This document shows positions 35,970-45,304 of a stretch of DNA of 53,306 nucleotides, one piece after another. How positions within the stretch are numbered: the first letter of the stretch is position 1; each line of letters begins with the position of its first letter. The DNA lies in assembly GCA_903932685.1 (NCBI GenBank), contig CAIZGX010000057.1, positions 1 to 53,306 of the forward strand. The letters are read 5' to 3'. Position numbers and translations under genes: made by a program. Source of the stretch: an uncultured Bacteroidota bacterium (lineage in GTDB: Bacteria; Bacteroidota; Bacteroidia; Flavobacteriales_D; Sanyastnellaceae). The notes beneath the pieces are model-generated. The model had not been told where the DNA came from. It did no database searches and worked only from the letters and a program-made list of their open reading frames with translations.

Positions 35970-36037
35970 TAACGGCTGTTCCTCTTTTACGAGGATTGCA
36001 AATGTAAACCGACATTCCTATATTTCAAATTTTTTTT

Positions 36038-36637
36038 CTATTCCTTCCCGAACTGCTCCTTCAGCGCCGCATAGACCCTGTGCGTCGGCAATCCCATGAC
36101 ATTGAAATAACTTCCTTCCAAATTCACTATTCCAACTAAACCAATGAAATCCTGCGCGCCATAGCTTCCTGCTTTATCAAAAGGTTTGTAATGCTCAATG
36201 TAAAAGCGTAGTTCAGATTCGTTCATCTCTGCGAAGGTCACCTTCGTGCAATCGGTAAACGAATGTTTCCAGGTGGAAGTAGAAATGCACACGCCCGTGT
36301 ATACTTCATGACTTCTTCCACTTAATTGCTTCAGCATACTCAATGCTTCCTCGAAGTCTGCTGGTTTATTTAACAATGCCCCTTCAACATGAACTACGGT
36401 GTCTGCGGTTATCACCAACTCGTTGGCTGACGCCGTTTCCAACAAAGCCTCGGCTTTCCTTTCCGCTAAGCGCTGTGCCACTTCTGTCAAAGGCCAAGAA
36501 GGATCAATGCTTTCGTCTACATCCGAAACCCGAACTTCGAACGTTAGTCCCATGCCAGACAACAATTCCTTCCTTCTCGGAGAGCCTGATCCCAAGACTA
36601 ACTTGAAGTTGTTCATCAACGGTAATAATTCTTCCAT
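36038..36637 (-). CDS. maf: Maf-like nucleoside triphosphate pyrophosphatase
   Basis: A 199-residue Maf/HAM1-fold enzyme: [18 protein letters not shown] near residue 12, [29 protein letters not shown] near 80, and the C-terminal [27 protein letters not shown]. Maf proteins hydrolyse dTTP, UTP or modified nucleotides and can affect septation. I start it at 36637 (MEELLPL) because a -7 box ends 5 bases upstream; 36616 (MNNFKL) is the alternative, and the 36670 ATG would overlap guaA. It is divergent from guaA. Confidence 0.92.
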   Translation of the reverse strand: MEELLPLMNNFKLVLGSGSPRRKELLSGMGLTFEVRVSDVDESIDPSWPLTEVAQRLAERKAEALLETASANELVITADTVVHVEGALLNKPADFEEALSMLKQLSGRSHEVYTGVCISTSTWKHSFTDCTKVTFAEMNESELRFYIEHYKPFDKAGSYGAQDFIGLVGIVNLEGSYFNVMGLPTHRVYAALKEQFGKE

Positions 36638-36642
36638 GAGTA

Positions 36643-36663
36643 CAAATTTACATCGTAAATTTG
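36643..36663. promoter_or_regulatory. Palindromic divergent promoter of maf and guaA
   Basis: A perfect 9-bp inverted repeat (CAAATTTAC and GTAAATTTG) around ATC gives one TAAATTTG -7 box on each strand. Each box ends 5 bases from its own start codon (36637 on the minus strand, 36669 on the plus strand). Polymerase cannot occupy both at once. Confidence 0.6.
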
Positions 36664-36668
36664 CGCGC

Positions 36669-38201
36669 ATGCATCAATTAGTTCTTATCCTCGACTTCGG
36701 TTCGCAAGTCACCCAACTTATTGCACGTCGCTTGCGCGAAAACAACGTTTACTGTGAAATTAAACCTTGGAACAAGGTTACTTCAATTCCAGAAAATTGT
36801 GTTGGTGTAATTCTTTCTGGAAGTCCATTCAGCGTTCATCAAGAAGGCGCGCCACTTCCAGCAGTTTTCGATATTAATCCGAACCTTCCAATGCTTGGAA
36901 TTTGTTACGGAGCCCAACTCATGGCGCAACTGAACGGAGGAAAGGTTGAGCGCAGCACGCACCGCGAATACGGTCGCGCTAACTTAATTAGTCATCAAGC
37001 GAATCATATTTTGTTTCAAGGCATTCCAGATAATTCACAAGTGTGGATGTCTCACGGAGATACCATTACAGGTCTAGGTGAGAACATGGACATCATCTGC
37101 AGCACAGAGAATGTGAAAGTAGCAGGATATGCCTTCAAAGACCGTCCGGTTTTCGGAGTGCAATTTCATCCGGAAGTGTTCCACTCAACAGACGGTGGAA
37201 TCATGTTGAAGAACTTCGTTGTTGATGTATGCGGATGTAAACAAGACTGGACGCCGGCTTCTTTCGCCGACGAAACCATTGCCGATTTGAAAGTTAAGTT
37301 AGGTGACGATAAAGTAATCCTTGGTCTAAGCGGCGGCGTAGACAGCAGCGTAGCTGCAGTGCTTATTCACAAAGCCATTGGAAAGAATTTATACTGCATT
37401 TTCGTGAATAACGGATTGCTTCGCAAAGACGAATACGAAAGCGTTCTCGACAGCTATATGCATTTAGGATTGAACGTAAAAGGTGTAGATGCGAGCGAAC
37501 TGTTCTACGACGCTTTGGAAGGTTTATCAGATCCTGAAGCAAAGAGAAAAGCAATTGGCAAAACATTCATCGATGTGTTCGATGCGGAAAGCAAATTAGT
37601 AGAAGGCGCGAAATGGCTCGGACAAGGAACCATCTATCCAGATGTGATTGAATCCGTTTCTGTTTCAGGAGGTCCTTCGCAAACCATCAAGAGTCACCAC
37701 AACGTGGGCGGACTTCCAGATTACATGCAGCTTTCGTTGGTTGAACCGCTTCGCTTGTTGTTCAAAGACGAAGTAAGAAGAGTAGGGCGCGAGCTTGAAA
37801 TTCCAAATGCAATTTTATCGCGTCATCCGTTCCCAGGTCCAGGCCTAGGTATTCGAATTTTAGGAGATATCACCCGCGAAAAAGTGCGTGTGCTTCAGGA
37901 AGTAGATGCTGTTTGGATCAACGGATTGAAAGAAGCGAATCTCTACGACGAAGTGTGGCAGGCAGGTGCAATCCTCCTTCCTGTGCAGAGTGTAGGCGTT
38001 ATGGGCGATGAGCGCACATATGAGAATGCAGTTGCGTTGCGCGCCGTAACGAGCACCGACGGTATGACCGCAGACTGGGCGCATTTGCCTTACGAGTTCT
38101 TAGCGAAAGTAAGTAACGACATCATCAATAAAGTGAAAGGAGTGAACCGCGTGGTGTATGACATCAGCAGCAAGCCACCGGCAACAATAGAGTGGGAATA
38201 A
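36669..38201 (+). CDS. guaA: GMP synthase (glutamine-hydrolysing)
   Basis: The start at 36669 ([17 protein letters not shown]) gives 510 residues, a normal GuaA; upstream in-frame codons belong to the maf shadow. The N-terminal class I amidotransferase has GICYGAQ (nucleophile Cys near residue 79) and QFHPEVFHS (His/Glu near 168). The ATP-pyrophosphatase domain has [11 protein letters not shown] near 220. The C-terminal dimerisation domain has [14 protein letters not shown]. It converts XMP to GMP. The promoter is shared with maf, and the LysM gene follows after 20 bases. Confidence 0.98.
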   Translation: MHQLVLILDFGSQVTQLIARRLRENNVYCEIKPWNKVTSIPENCVGVILSGSPFSVHQEGAPLPAVFDINPNLPMLGICYGAQLMAQLNGGKVERSTHREYGRANLISHQANHILFQGIPDNSQVWMSHGDTITGLGENMDIICSTENVKVAGYAFKDRPVFGVQFHPEVFHSTDGGIMLKNFVVDVCGCKQDWTPASFADETIADLKVKLGDDKVILGLSGGVDSSVAAVLIHKAIGKNLYCIFVNNGLLRKDEYESVLDSYMHLGLNVKGVDASELFYDALEGLSDPEAKRKAIGKTFIDVFDAESKLVEGAKWLGQGTIYPDVIESVSVSGGPSQTIKSHHNVGGLPDYMQLSLVEPLRLLFKDEVRRVGRELEIPNAILSRHPFPGPGLGIRILGDITREKVRVLQEVDAVWINGLKEANLYDEVWQAGAILLPVQSVGVMGDERTYENAVALRAVTSTDGMTADWAHLPYEFLAKVSNDIINKVKGVNRVVYDISSKPPATIEWE

Positions 38202-38221
38202 AATTTGTTACCTTTAGTTCA

Positions 38222-39589
38222 ATGAAAAGAATTGGATACATTTTTCTTTTGGTATTGGTAAGCACTTCGGCTTTTGCGCAGAATTGCAAAAACAACCATG
38301 TGGTTGCTGCGGGTGAGACCCTTTATCGTATTTCGCGTATTTACGGAATCACAATTGCCGAGATTCAAGCACTTAATCCAGGTTTGGTCACAACAGTTAA
38401 ATTAGGCGAGCGCATATGTCTACCAAATTATGTGAAGCCAATTGGTTCGGAGGTTTCTGAGACTTATCCGGAGTATGACGGTGTTATTGCTGTTGAAAGC
38501 AAGAAAGATACTTCTCGCACTTCCATTTCTTCGAAGAAAGATTCTTATGCAATAGCCCTGTTATTGCCTTTTTCAACGTATCAAATGAGCAATGACTCGT
38601 TGGATGAGCGTTCTGTGAAGTTGAGAAATGTTGCTGTGAATATGTACCGTGGTGCAATGATGGCGCAGCAAGAATTACAAGATCGAAATGTAAACGCAAC
38701 CGTTTATTTATTCGATGTTGGAAATAGCGTTGATGCTGGTAAACGTGCCGTTGAACGATGTGAAGAAGTGAATGCAGATGTAGTTGTGGGTCCGTTATTT
38801 AAAGATCCAATTCAAGAAGTAGCGAAGTGGGTAGCCAACAGAAATTCGCATTTGGTTGTCCCAGTTAAAATGAGCAACAAGATTTTATTGTTGACCGACA
38901 ATATGAGCAAGGCATACCCGGGAAACAACTCGCAATGGTATTATCTGGCCGGTTTCGCTCAGCAAGAGTTTCCGAATTCAATTGTTGTAGGTGCTTATGC
39001 AAAAGGAAAAGATGATTTTTCAAGTGAAGCGGCTATGAGTGGATTCCTTTCGCAAGGTGGCGATTCATTGATGGTGTTTGACATTTCACAAAATTGCGTA
39101 GCGCTTTACAACTTCATTAAAAAGTCGAATCGAAACGTGGTGGTGTTAGACATGACTACAGACGAGAAAACGGGAACTGCACTCACGACAGCACTTACAG
39201 GACTTAACGTAAATTTTGTCGGCGGTGAATCGAATGTCAGTGAGGGCAGAGTTGCGGAAGGAACCAAGAACGTAAGTACTCGCGGCATTATGCTCGATTA
39301 TTACAACTTAGATAATCTCAAATGGATTGCTGCCTACCGCAAAGAGTTCCAATCGGAACCCGACGAGTTCTCGGCTGTTATGCATGACATAGTGTTATAC
39401 TATGGAACAGGGCTGCATCTTTTTGGAAGTGATGTTGGAAAACATTTGAATGAAATTGATCAAACCGGATTAATATCCTTGGGCTTTGAGTTTTTCAAAA
39501 CAGGACCAGAATCTGGGTATGAAAATGCATACGTGAACGTGGTTCAAAAAATGAATGGAAGATGGGGATTGAAGAACAACTTGAAATAA
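38222..39589 (+). CDS. LysM-domain protein with periplasmic-binding-protein (type 1) fold
   Basis: A start at 38222 gives the signal peptide MKRIGYIFLLVLVSTSAFAQ. The 455-residue protein has one LysM motif (VVAAGETLYRISRIYGITIAEIQALNPG, about residues 24-55) for peptidoglycan binding. After a Ser/Lys-rich linker comes a region resembling Peripla_BP_6/LivJ-type binding proteins (SYAIALLLPFSTYQM, then ADVVVGPLFKDPIQEVAKW, SAVMHDIVLYYGTGLHLF). This LysM-plus-binding-fold gene beside guaA is a recurring Bacteroidota pair. The role, perhaps an envelope sensor or PG-linked scaffold, is unknown. It overlaps hemF by 28 bases. Confidence 0.85.
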   Translation: MKRIGYIFLLVLVSTSAFAQNCKNNHVVAAGETLYRISRIYGITIAEIQALNPGLVTTVKLGERICLPNYVKPIGSEVSETYPEYDGVIAVESKKDTSRTSISSKKDSYAIALLLPFSTYQMSNDSLDERSVKLRNVAVNMYRGAMMAQQELQDRNVNATVYLFDVGNSVDAGKRAVERCEEVNADVVVGPLFKDPIQEVAKWVANRNSHLVVPVKMSNKILLLTDNMSKAYPGNNSQWYYLAGFAQQEFPNSIVVGAYAKGKDDFSSEAAMSGFLSQGGDSLMVFDISQNCVALYNFIKKSNRNVVVLDMTTDEKTGTALTTALTGLNVNFVGGESNVSEGRVAEGTKNVSTRGIMLDYYNLDNLKWIAAYRKEFQSEPDEFSAVMHDIVLYYGTGLHLFGSDVGKHLNEIDQTGLISLGFEFFKTGPESGYENAYVNVVQKMNGRWGLKNNLK

Positions 39590-40473
39590 ATTTAACGCCG
39601 TTTCAGAAGAAAGTCGTTAGCGATTTATTGGAAATTCAAGACAGTATTTGTGCAGCTTTGGAAACCTTCGACGGTTCAGACTTTCGTGAAGATATTTGGA
39701 AACATGCAAACGGTGGCGGTGGAAGAACACGCGTGATGAACGGCACTTTAATAGAGAAAGGTGGAGTGAATTTTTCTGCAGTTACAGGTCCTGTTCCGCC
39801 CATGATGAAAGACCGCATGCATCCTGATGCTAGAACGTTTTTCGCCACTGGTGTATCCTTGGTTATTCATCCGTTCTCCCCTCAAATTCCTATTGTTCAC
39901 ATGAATGTACGGTATTTCGAAAGTGATGCCGGAGACCAATGGATTGGCGGAGGAATAGATCTAACGCCGATTTACATCAACGAAGGGCAACGTGATTTTT
40001 TTCATTCCGAAATGAAAAACGTTTGCGATACGCACGGAATGAATCACGAAGAATTCAAGTTGTGGGCCGACAAGTATTTCTTCATTCCACATAGAAATGA
40101 AACGCGCGGAGTAGGTGGAATATTTTACGATTATCAGAAGCCTTCCGACCAGAAATCAATGGAAGAGCTTTGGGCCTTCAACAATGCCGTAGGTCACACC
40201 TTTAACAAGGCTTATTTGCCTGTCGTTGAAGCCAATATGCAATTGGAATTCACCGAGCAGCAGAAGCAATGGCAATTGCTTCGCAGAGGCAGGTATGTTG
40301 AATTTAATTTGGTTTGCGATAAAGGAACCCTGTTCGGTCTTCAAACCGGAGGCAGAACAGAAAGCATTCTCATGAGCCTCCCGAAATTCGCCTCCTGGGA
40401 ATACGACTTTCAAGTCGAACCCAATTCTCCTGAAGAAAAAACGCTAAACATCTTACGTTCTCCAATCGCGTAG
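39562..40473 (+). CDS. hemF: Oxygen-dependent coproporphyrinogen III oxidase
   Basis: This 303-residue protein matches HemF throughout: HANGGGGRTRVMNG, VNFSAVTGPVPP, HMNVRYFES, WIGGGIDLTPIY, PHRNETRGVGGIFYDY and GRYVEFNLVCDKGTLFGLQTGGRTESILMSLP. It oxidatively decarboxylates coproporphyrinogen III to protoporphyrinogen IX, so the organism uses O2 for haem synthesis. The start lies inside the LysM gene (28-base overlap), which implies coupled translation. Its stop codon TAG is within the first hairpin of array 6. Confidence 0.97.
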   Translation: MGIEEQLEINLTPFQKKVVSDLLEIQDSICAALETFDGSDFREDIWKHANGGGGRTRVMNGTLIEKGGVNFSAVTGPVPPMMKDRMHPDARTFFATGVSLVIHPFSPQIPIVHMNVRYFESDAGDQWIGGGIDLTPIYINEGQRDFFHSEMKNVCDTHGMNHEEFKLWADKYFFIPHRNETRGVGGIFYDYQKPSDQKSMEELWAFNNAVGHTFNKAYLPVVEANMQLEFTEQQKQWQLLRRGRYVEFNLVCDKGTLFGLQTGGRTESILMSLPKFASWEYDFQVEPNSPEEKTLNILRSPIA

Positions 40474-40542
40474 CGTCATCCGCTTGCGGTCATCAATCGA
40501 AGATTGTCATCACAACGTGTTGTGTCATCCGCTTACAAGCGG
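40467..40542. repeat. Linker-hairpin array 6 (TCAT linkers), joining the stops of hemF and lolA
   Basis: Five hairpins are separated by exact TCAT linkers: CGC-GTA-GCG (40467-40475, containing the hemF stop TAG), CCGC-TT-GCGG (40480-40489), CAATC-GAA-GATTG (40494-40506), CACAAC-GT-GTTGTG (40511-40524) and CCGCTT-AC-AAGCGG (40529-40542, containing the lolA stop codon). The array therefore fills the convergent gap exactly and uses both stop codons as hairpin sequence. Confidence 0.9.
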
Positions 40543-41174
40543 TTGTCGACCATCTTCACACCAGGGAATCCCGCTTGATTGAATTTGAAGTCACCTTCGT
40601 TAATTGCAGGATTCGCTTTGAAGTTTTTAATCTTGTAGGTGACGTTTGCGTTCTCGCGAGTCACAACATTTACTTTCACCAATTCCATTTTCGCTTTATC
40701 TACGAATAGCGTAATGGTATGAAATGACTTTGATTTTGGGTTGAGAGGATACAAAGCAATTTCATAACAAGCAACACCGTCAAGGGTAGCGTTGGCGTTT
40801 TTCATTTCGTGTTTGAAATCTTTGTTCCAAATGGTATACATCTCAGAAGGATCGAATCCGCCGTCTTTCACATCGGCTAGATTGTCTATGGAACATGAAT
40901 TAGATTTTTTGTTGTAGGTCCAAACTGTGGCTCCGTCGCAATAAACAGAATAGTCTGGAAGGGCCAATTGGTACTTTTTTCCTTTAACTTTTACGGCCCC
41001 GTTTTGCTTGGTCACCTTTCCTGTTTTAGGATTGCTTAGCTCTGAACTGAAGTCAGAAGAGGTAGTTGTCCACGTTTTAGCCTTGGTAGAAATTTTATCT
41101 AATATTTCTTTAGACGTTTGTGCTTGAGCGGAAAACGTTGCAAGAAGTGCGAACGCTAGGAATAGATTTTTCAT
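40533..41174 (-). CDS. lolA: LolA-like outer-membrane lipoprotein carrier protein
   Basis: A 213-residue periplasmic protein with signal peptide MKNLFLAFALLATFSAQA and an open half-barrel sequence pattern typical of the LolA family (DKISTKAKTWTTTSSDF, GAVKVKGKKYQLALPDYSVYCDG, VVTRENANVTYKIKNF). It carries lipoproteins from LolCDE to the outer membrane. It lies 11 bases after ftsK in the same direction, the usual Bacteroidota ftsK-lolA pair. The last hairpin of array 6 covers its stop and the Asn-Arg-Leu codons before it. Confidence 0.9.
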   Translation of the reverse strand: MKNLFLAFALLATFSAQAQTSKEILDKISTKAKTWTTTSSDFSSELSNPKTGKVTKQNGAVKVKGKKYQLALPDYSVYCDGATVWTYNKKSNSCSIDNLADVKDGGFDPSEMYTIWNKDFKHEMKNANATLDGVACYEIALYPLNPKSKSFHTITLFVDKAKMELVKVNVVTRENANVTYKIKNFKANPAINEGDFKFNQAGFPGVKMVDNRL

Positions 41175-41185
41175 TTTATTTTTTA

Positions 41186-43732
41186 TTAATCACGCAGGTT
41201 TTTCAAGAACTGTTCCAAAGCCATCTCATCAGGTATTAAAACCTTCCGAGCTTTGCTTCCTTCAAAGGGGCCAATAAGTCCTGCAGCCTCCAATTGGTCT
41301 ATCAATCGGCCTGCTCTGTTATAACCCAATTTCAGTTTGCGTTGAAGAAGAGAGGCTGATCCTTGTTGACTTAACACAATGACCTTCGCAGCTTCTTCAA
41401 ACAATGAATCGCGTTCCGAGTTGTCAAAATTACCAATTTCCATTGAATTTTCATCAGCAACTTCAGGAAGATGGAAAGCATGAGCGTAACCTTGCTGACT
41501 TCCAATGAATTCAGTTATGGCTTGAACCTCAGGCGTATCAACGAATCCGCATTGTAAACGAATAAGCTCATTGCCTGTGCTGAGTAACAAATCTCCGCGT
41601 CCAATCAATTGATCTGCACCTCCAGCATCGAGAATGGTGCGCGAATCGATCTTAGATGTCACACGGAACGCCATACGCGCAGGGAAGTTGGCTTTGATAG
41701 TTCCGGTAATAATGTTCACGGAAGGTCGTTGTGTGGCAATAATTAAGTGAATGCCAATCGCACGTGCTAATTGCGCCAAGCGAGCGATAGGTGTTTCCAC
41801 CTCGCGACCAGCGGTCATGATCAAATCAGCGAACTCATCCACCACCAATACAATGTATGGAAGGAAGCGGTGCCCGTTATTCGGATTTAATTTTCTTGAA
41901 ATGAATTTCGCGTTGTATTCCTTAATGGTTCGGCACTCTGCTGTTTTCAGAAGTTCGTATCGCTCATCCATTTCAACACACAGCGAATTCAAGGTTTTTA
42001 CAGCCTTGCTCGTATCTGTTATAATGGCTTCAGCTTCGTCAGGAAGTTTCGCTAAGAAGTGTCTTTCAATTTTGTTGAAAAGGGTAAGCTCTACTTTTTT
42101 CGGGTCAACCAAGACGAACTTTACTTGAGAAGGGTGCTTGCGATACAGCAACGAAATCAATATCGCATTCAATCCAACTGATTTACCTTGTCCAGTGGCA
42201 CCAGCCATAAGTAAGTGAGGCATTTTCGTTAAGTCGGTCACGAAGATGTCGTTCGAAATAGTTTTTCCCAATACCAACGGAAGTTCCATGTCGGCATTTT
42301 GAAACTTATCGCTAGCAATTAACGAGCGCATAGAAACCACGTCGGGTTTGCTATTCGGAACTTCAATACCTATAGTTCCTTTTCCGGGAATTGGAGCTAT
42401 GATGCGAATGCCCAATGCCGCAAGCGAAAGAGCAATGTCGTCTTCCAAACTTTTGATTTTGGAAATACGAACTCCGGGAGCTGGGACAATTTCATAGAGG
42501 GTAACCGTAGGCCCTATGGTTGCTTTAATCTTCGCAATCTCAATCTTGTAATGATTGAGGGTTTCAATAATTCTGTTCTTATTTTCCTCAAGTTCCTCTT
42601 TCGAAATCTGAGGTCCATTGCCTCCGTAATTCTGAAGCAAATCAATGGAAGGAAGCTGATAGCGGGAAAGGTCAAGCTTCGGGTCGTACTCACCGAATTC
42701 GGTACTTTCAATTTCATCGGAGCTTAATTCTTCAGCTTTAACGGTAGGTGCGATTTCAATGCCTAAATCGCCCAAATCATCATCTTCGAAAATGGTTGAA
42801 TTTCCTGAAGAGGTCGGACTTAATTCAAATTCATCTGATTCTTTTTCTTCTTCTGGAATTAAATCGAACGTCGGTTGTGGATCAAGGGGATTGTTGAAGT
42901 CAAAAGAAGCTGCTTTCAGGGGAGTTTCTTCCTCTTGAATAACTTCGAATATTTCTGGTTCAGCCTCCGGTTCAGGCATGTAGGAGGGGATAGCTTCCGC
43001 CTTTACCTCAATGGTGGTCTCTTGGTTGTTTACTGCAGTTTGAAATTCTTCTTCTTCCTCTTCAATAATTCGAGGTTTGTCGGCCTTCGGTTTCGATCTG
43101 AAAAGAACGCCGAGACGAGCAATGAAGGCGTCGACATGGTGATTGAAATTCACAACGAAAAACACGATCAACACAAAAGTTATTCCGAGCAAAGTGCCCA
43201 TCCATCCAAAATGCGAAACACAGAATTGTGTGGCTACAACACCATACCCGCCGACGAACAAGCCGTTAATGAGGATTTCAATATGATCGAAAGGAATCGG
43301 ATTCGTGCGATGCGCAAAGAAACCAATAGCCAATGGTAGAAAAAGCATAACACCAATACAGACGCGAATGGTCTTTAGGAAAGGAAGCAAGTGTTTTCCA
43401 GTAAGCATGCGCATGCCAACTAAGAAGGTAAGAAGAGGAATGCAAAGCGCCGCTATTCCTGCAAAGTGAAACATAAGTGAATGCGCCCAACGTGCCCCGA
43501 GACCGCCCATCCAATTGTGAAACGACTCATTTAAACCACCACTTCCAACGAAAAGTTGCTGGTCGTGAGTGCCAGAGAATAAATAGGAAATACAGGCTAA
43601 TGCCGTAAATGCCGAAAACAAAAGAACGGCAAGTCCTGCAATGCGCATGGTGCGGACGTCGCGATTCAAATGTTCGTTTCTATCTTCAAATTCGGCAGAA
43701 GTATCGACCTCGCCTTTTCTTTTTTTAGCCAA
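41186..43732 (-). CDS. ftsK: FtsK/SpoIIIE DNA translocase
   Basis: An 848-residue septal translocase. The first 190 residues hold about four membrane helices; about 190-370 is an acidic linker; the motor follows, with Walker A GATGQGKSVGLNA near residue 510, Walker B VLVVDEFADLI near 632, and ATQRPSVNIITG. The gamma winged-helix domain ends the protein (LLQRKLKLGYNRAGRLIDQLEAAG). It pumps chromosome ends through the closing septum toward dif. The start appears to be TTG at 43732, because no ATG or GTG is available before residue 29. Confidence 0.95.
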   Translation of the reverse strand: MAKKRKGEVDTSAEFEDRNEHLNRDVRTMRIAGLAVLLFSAFTALACISYLFSGTHDQQLFVGSGGLNESFHNWMGGLGARWAHSLMFHFAGIAALCIPLLTFLVGMRMLTGKHLLPFLKTIRVCIGVMLFLPLAIGFFAHRTNPIPFDHIEILINGLFVGGYGVVATQFCVSHFGWMGTLLGITFVLIVFFVVNFNHHVDAFIARLGVLFRSKPKADKPRIIEEEEEEFQTAVNNQETTIEVKAEAIPSYMPEPEAEPEIFEVIQEEETPLKAASFDFNNPLDPQPTFDLIPEEEKESDEFELSPTSSGNSTIFEDDDLGDLGIEIAPTVKAEELSSDEIESTEFGEYDPKLDLSRYQLPSIDLLQNYGGNGPQISKEELEENKNRIIETLNHYKIEIAKIKATIGPTVTLYEIVPAPGVRISKIKSLEDDIALSLAALGIRIIAPIPGKGTIGIEVPNSKPDVVSMRSLIASDKFQNADMELPLVLGKTISNDIFVTDLTKMPHLLMAGATGQGKSVGLNAILISLLYRKHPSQVKFVLVDPKKVELTLFNKIERHFLAKLPDEAEAIITDTSKAVKTLNSLCVEMDERYELLKTAECRTIKEYNAKFISRKLNPNNGHRFLPYIVLVVDEFADLIMTAGREVETPIARLAQLARAIGIHLIIATQRPSVNIITGTIKANFPARMAFRVTSKIDSRTILDAGGADQLIGRGDLLLSTGNELIRLQCGFVDTPEVQAITEFIGSQQGYAHAFHLPEVADENSMEIGNFDNSERDSLFEEAAKVIVLSQQGSASLLQRKLKLGYNRAGRLIDQLEAAGLIGPFEGSKARKVLIPDEMALEQFLKNLRD

Positions 43733-43892
43733 AATGTACGGATGTATGGATGTGTGAAATTATTCAGTAGAACAACTTAAAAAGCAAGGGTTGTAGTGTC
43801 TTATTAACATAGATTTGTGGCTATGTGGTTGTTCAACGTTGAGAATAGTCGAAAAAAATGAAACGCAGTGTTGCATTTCTCAATATTCTACG

Positions 43893-43900
43893 TATATTTG
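43893..43900 (+). promoter_or_regulatory. -7 box (TATATTTG) of the rpmG operon
   Basis: TTG at 43871-43873, 19 bases, TATATTTG, then a 19-base leader to the rpmG ATG: the best promoter match in the window. Confidence 0.75.
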
Positions 43901-43919
43901 CCGTCCAATTTCTGCAACA

Positions 43920-44102
43920 ATGGCTAAGAAAGGTAATAGAATACAAGTTATAATGGAGTGCACAGAACATAAAGAGTCTGGCAAGCCCGGCACAAGCCGT
44001 TACATCACTACTAAGAACAGGAAGAACACTCCTGAGCGCTTAGAGAAGAAAAAATTCAACCCGATTTTGAAGAGAATGACGGTTCATAAAGAAATCAAAT
44101 AA
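43920..44102 (+). CDS. rpmG: 50S ribosomal protein L33
   Basis: The 60-residue protein starts [18 protein letters not shown] and contains [21 protein letters not shown], standard for L33. An upstream in-frame extension to 43815 is not coding because the promoter lies within it. The zinc-binding cysteine pairs of some L33 proteins are missing (only one Cys), so it is the zinc-free type. In many Bacteroidota rpmB (L28) precedes it; here the preceding gene is ftsK on the opposite strand. The DUF4295 gene follows after 9 bases. Confidence 0.96.
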   Translation: MAKKGNRIQVIMECTEHKESGKPGTSRYITTKNRKNTPERLEKKKFNPILKRMTVHKEIK

Positions 44103-44111
44103 GCTTAAGTC

Positions 44112-44267
44112 ATGGCAAAGAAAGTAGTTGCGACCCTTCAAACTGGTGGTGGTAAGAACCACACCAAGGTTATTAAAATGATCAAGTCTGCCAAAACAGG
44201 CTCGTATTCCTTTAAAGAGGAAATTGTACACAATGACAAAATCGGCGAGTGGTTTGCTAAAGGCTAA
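44112..44267 (+). CDS. DUF4295 family small basic protein
   Basis: A 51-residue, lysine-rich protein that begins MAKKVVATLQTGGGKNHTK and ends EWFAKG. It is the DUF4295 family, which sits between rpmG and ftsY in Bacteroidota and is probably a ribosome-associated protein specific to the phylum; that role is inference from size, charge and operon context. Spacing (9 bases after rpmG) and an AAGT leader support co-transcription. Confidence 0.92.
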   Translation: MAKKVVATLQTGGGKNHTKVIKMIKSAKTGSYSFKEEIVHNDKIGEWFAKG

Positions 44268-44286
44268 TCGCTGTTAGAAATATTTT

Positions 44287-44319
44287 AAAAGGCTTTTCCT
44301 TTGGAAAGGCCTTTTTTTT
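44287..44319 (+). terminator. Terminator or attenuator between DUF4295 and ftsY
   Basis: An imperfect hairpin (AAAAGG and CCTTTT outer arms, TTTCC and GGAAA inner arms) followed by eight T. It may only partly separate the ribosomal genes from ftsY. Confidence 0.7.
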
Positions 44320-44335
44320 ATTTTAGACCTATACT

Positions 44336-45304
44336 ATGAGTTTCTTTAAACGCCTCTTTTCGAAAGAAAAAAAAGATAAGTTAGATCTTGGTCTTGAAAG
44401 AACCCGCGAAGGTTTTTTCGGGAAATTGGCACGTATTATTACGGGAAAGGCCCACGTAGATGAAGAGATGCTCGATGAGTTGGAAGAAATTTTAATTACA
44501 TCGGACGTTGGAACCGCCACCACCGAAAAGATTATTAAGCGTATTCAAGAGCGTGTTCGTCTAGAAAATTCAATGCCTTCAGATCAGCTGAATCAAGTGT
44601 TGCGAGATGAAATTGCACAAATGCTTGTGGGTCACGAGGGTGAGGAAAGCGAAGAGATTTTCATTCCAGCTTCAGATGGAATGCCCTATGTAATTATGGT
44701 GGTAGGAGTAAACGGAGTGGGAAAGACCACCACCATTGGAAAGATGGCCTACCAACTTCAACAACAAGGAAAGAAGGTGGTATTGGGTGCAGCAGATACT
44801 TTCCGCGCAGCAGCCATTGATCAATTAAAAATTTGGGCTGAGCGTGCAAAGGTAGAGATTGTTGCGCAAGCCATGAACGCTGATCCAGCTGCTGTTGCTT
44901 TCGATACACTTCAATCTGCAGTTTCTAAAAAGGCCGATGTTGTGATTATTGACACAGCGGGTCGTTTGCACAATAAGGTCGGGCTCATGAATGAGTTGAC
45001 TAAAATTAAGCGAGTGATGCAGAAGGTTGTGCCGAATGCACCGCACGATGTGATGCTCGTTTTAGATGGTTCAACCGGACAGAACGCATTCGAACAAGCC
45101 AAGCAATTTACAGCAGCTACGGAAGTTTCTTCGTTGGCCATTACCAAAATAGATGGAACTGCTAAGGGTGGTGTGGTGATTGGAATTTCAGACCAGTTTA
45201 ATATACCTGTCCGCTTCATAGGAGTGGGAGAGCAGGCCGGTGACCTTCAAGTCTTCAATAGATTTGAATTTGTAGATAGTTTATTCGCAGGAAAAACAAA
45301 ATAA
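44336..45304 (+). CDS. ftsY: Signal recognition particle receptor FtsY
   Basis: A 322-residue SRP-GTPase. There is a short NG-type protein without a long acidic N-terminal region; GVNGVGKTTTIGKMA (G1, near residue 125), AADTFRAAAIDQLK, IDTAGRLHNK (G3) and ITKIDGTAKGGVVIGI (G4/G5) are all present. With Ffh it docks translating ribosomes at the Sec translocon. The stop overlaps the rimO start (TAATG). Confidence 0.97.
   Translation: MSFFKRLFSKEKKDKLDLGLERTREGFFGKLARIITGKAHVDEEMLDELEEILITSDVGTATTEKIIKRIQERVRLENSMPSDQLNQVLRDEIAQMLVGHEGEESEEIFIPASDGMPYVIMVVGVNGVGKTTTIGKMAYQLQQQGKKVVLGAADTFRAAAIDQLKIWAERAKVEIVAQAMNADPAAVAFDTLQSAVSKKADVVIIDTAGRLHNKVGLMNELTKIKRVMQKVVPNAPHDVMLVLDGSTGQNAFEQAKQFTAATEVSSLAITKIDGTAKGGVVIGISDQFNIPVRFIGVGEQAGDLQVFNRFEFVDSLFAGKTK

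Noticed and set aside
36399-36668. N-terminal extension of guaA
   Set aside because: It is antisense to maf, and GuaA family proteins start near the [13 protein letters not shown] segment.
42875-43339. Reading frame opposite ftsK
   Set aside because: It is antisense to the acidic linker and membrane region of ftsK and has the composition expected of a shadow frame.
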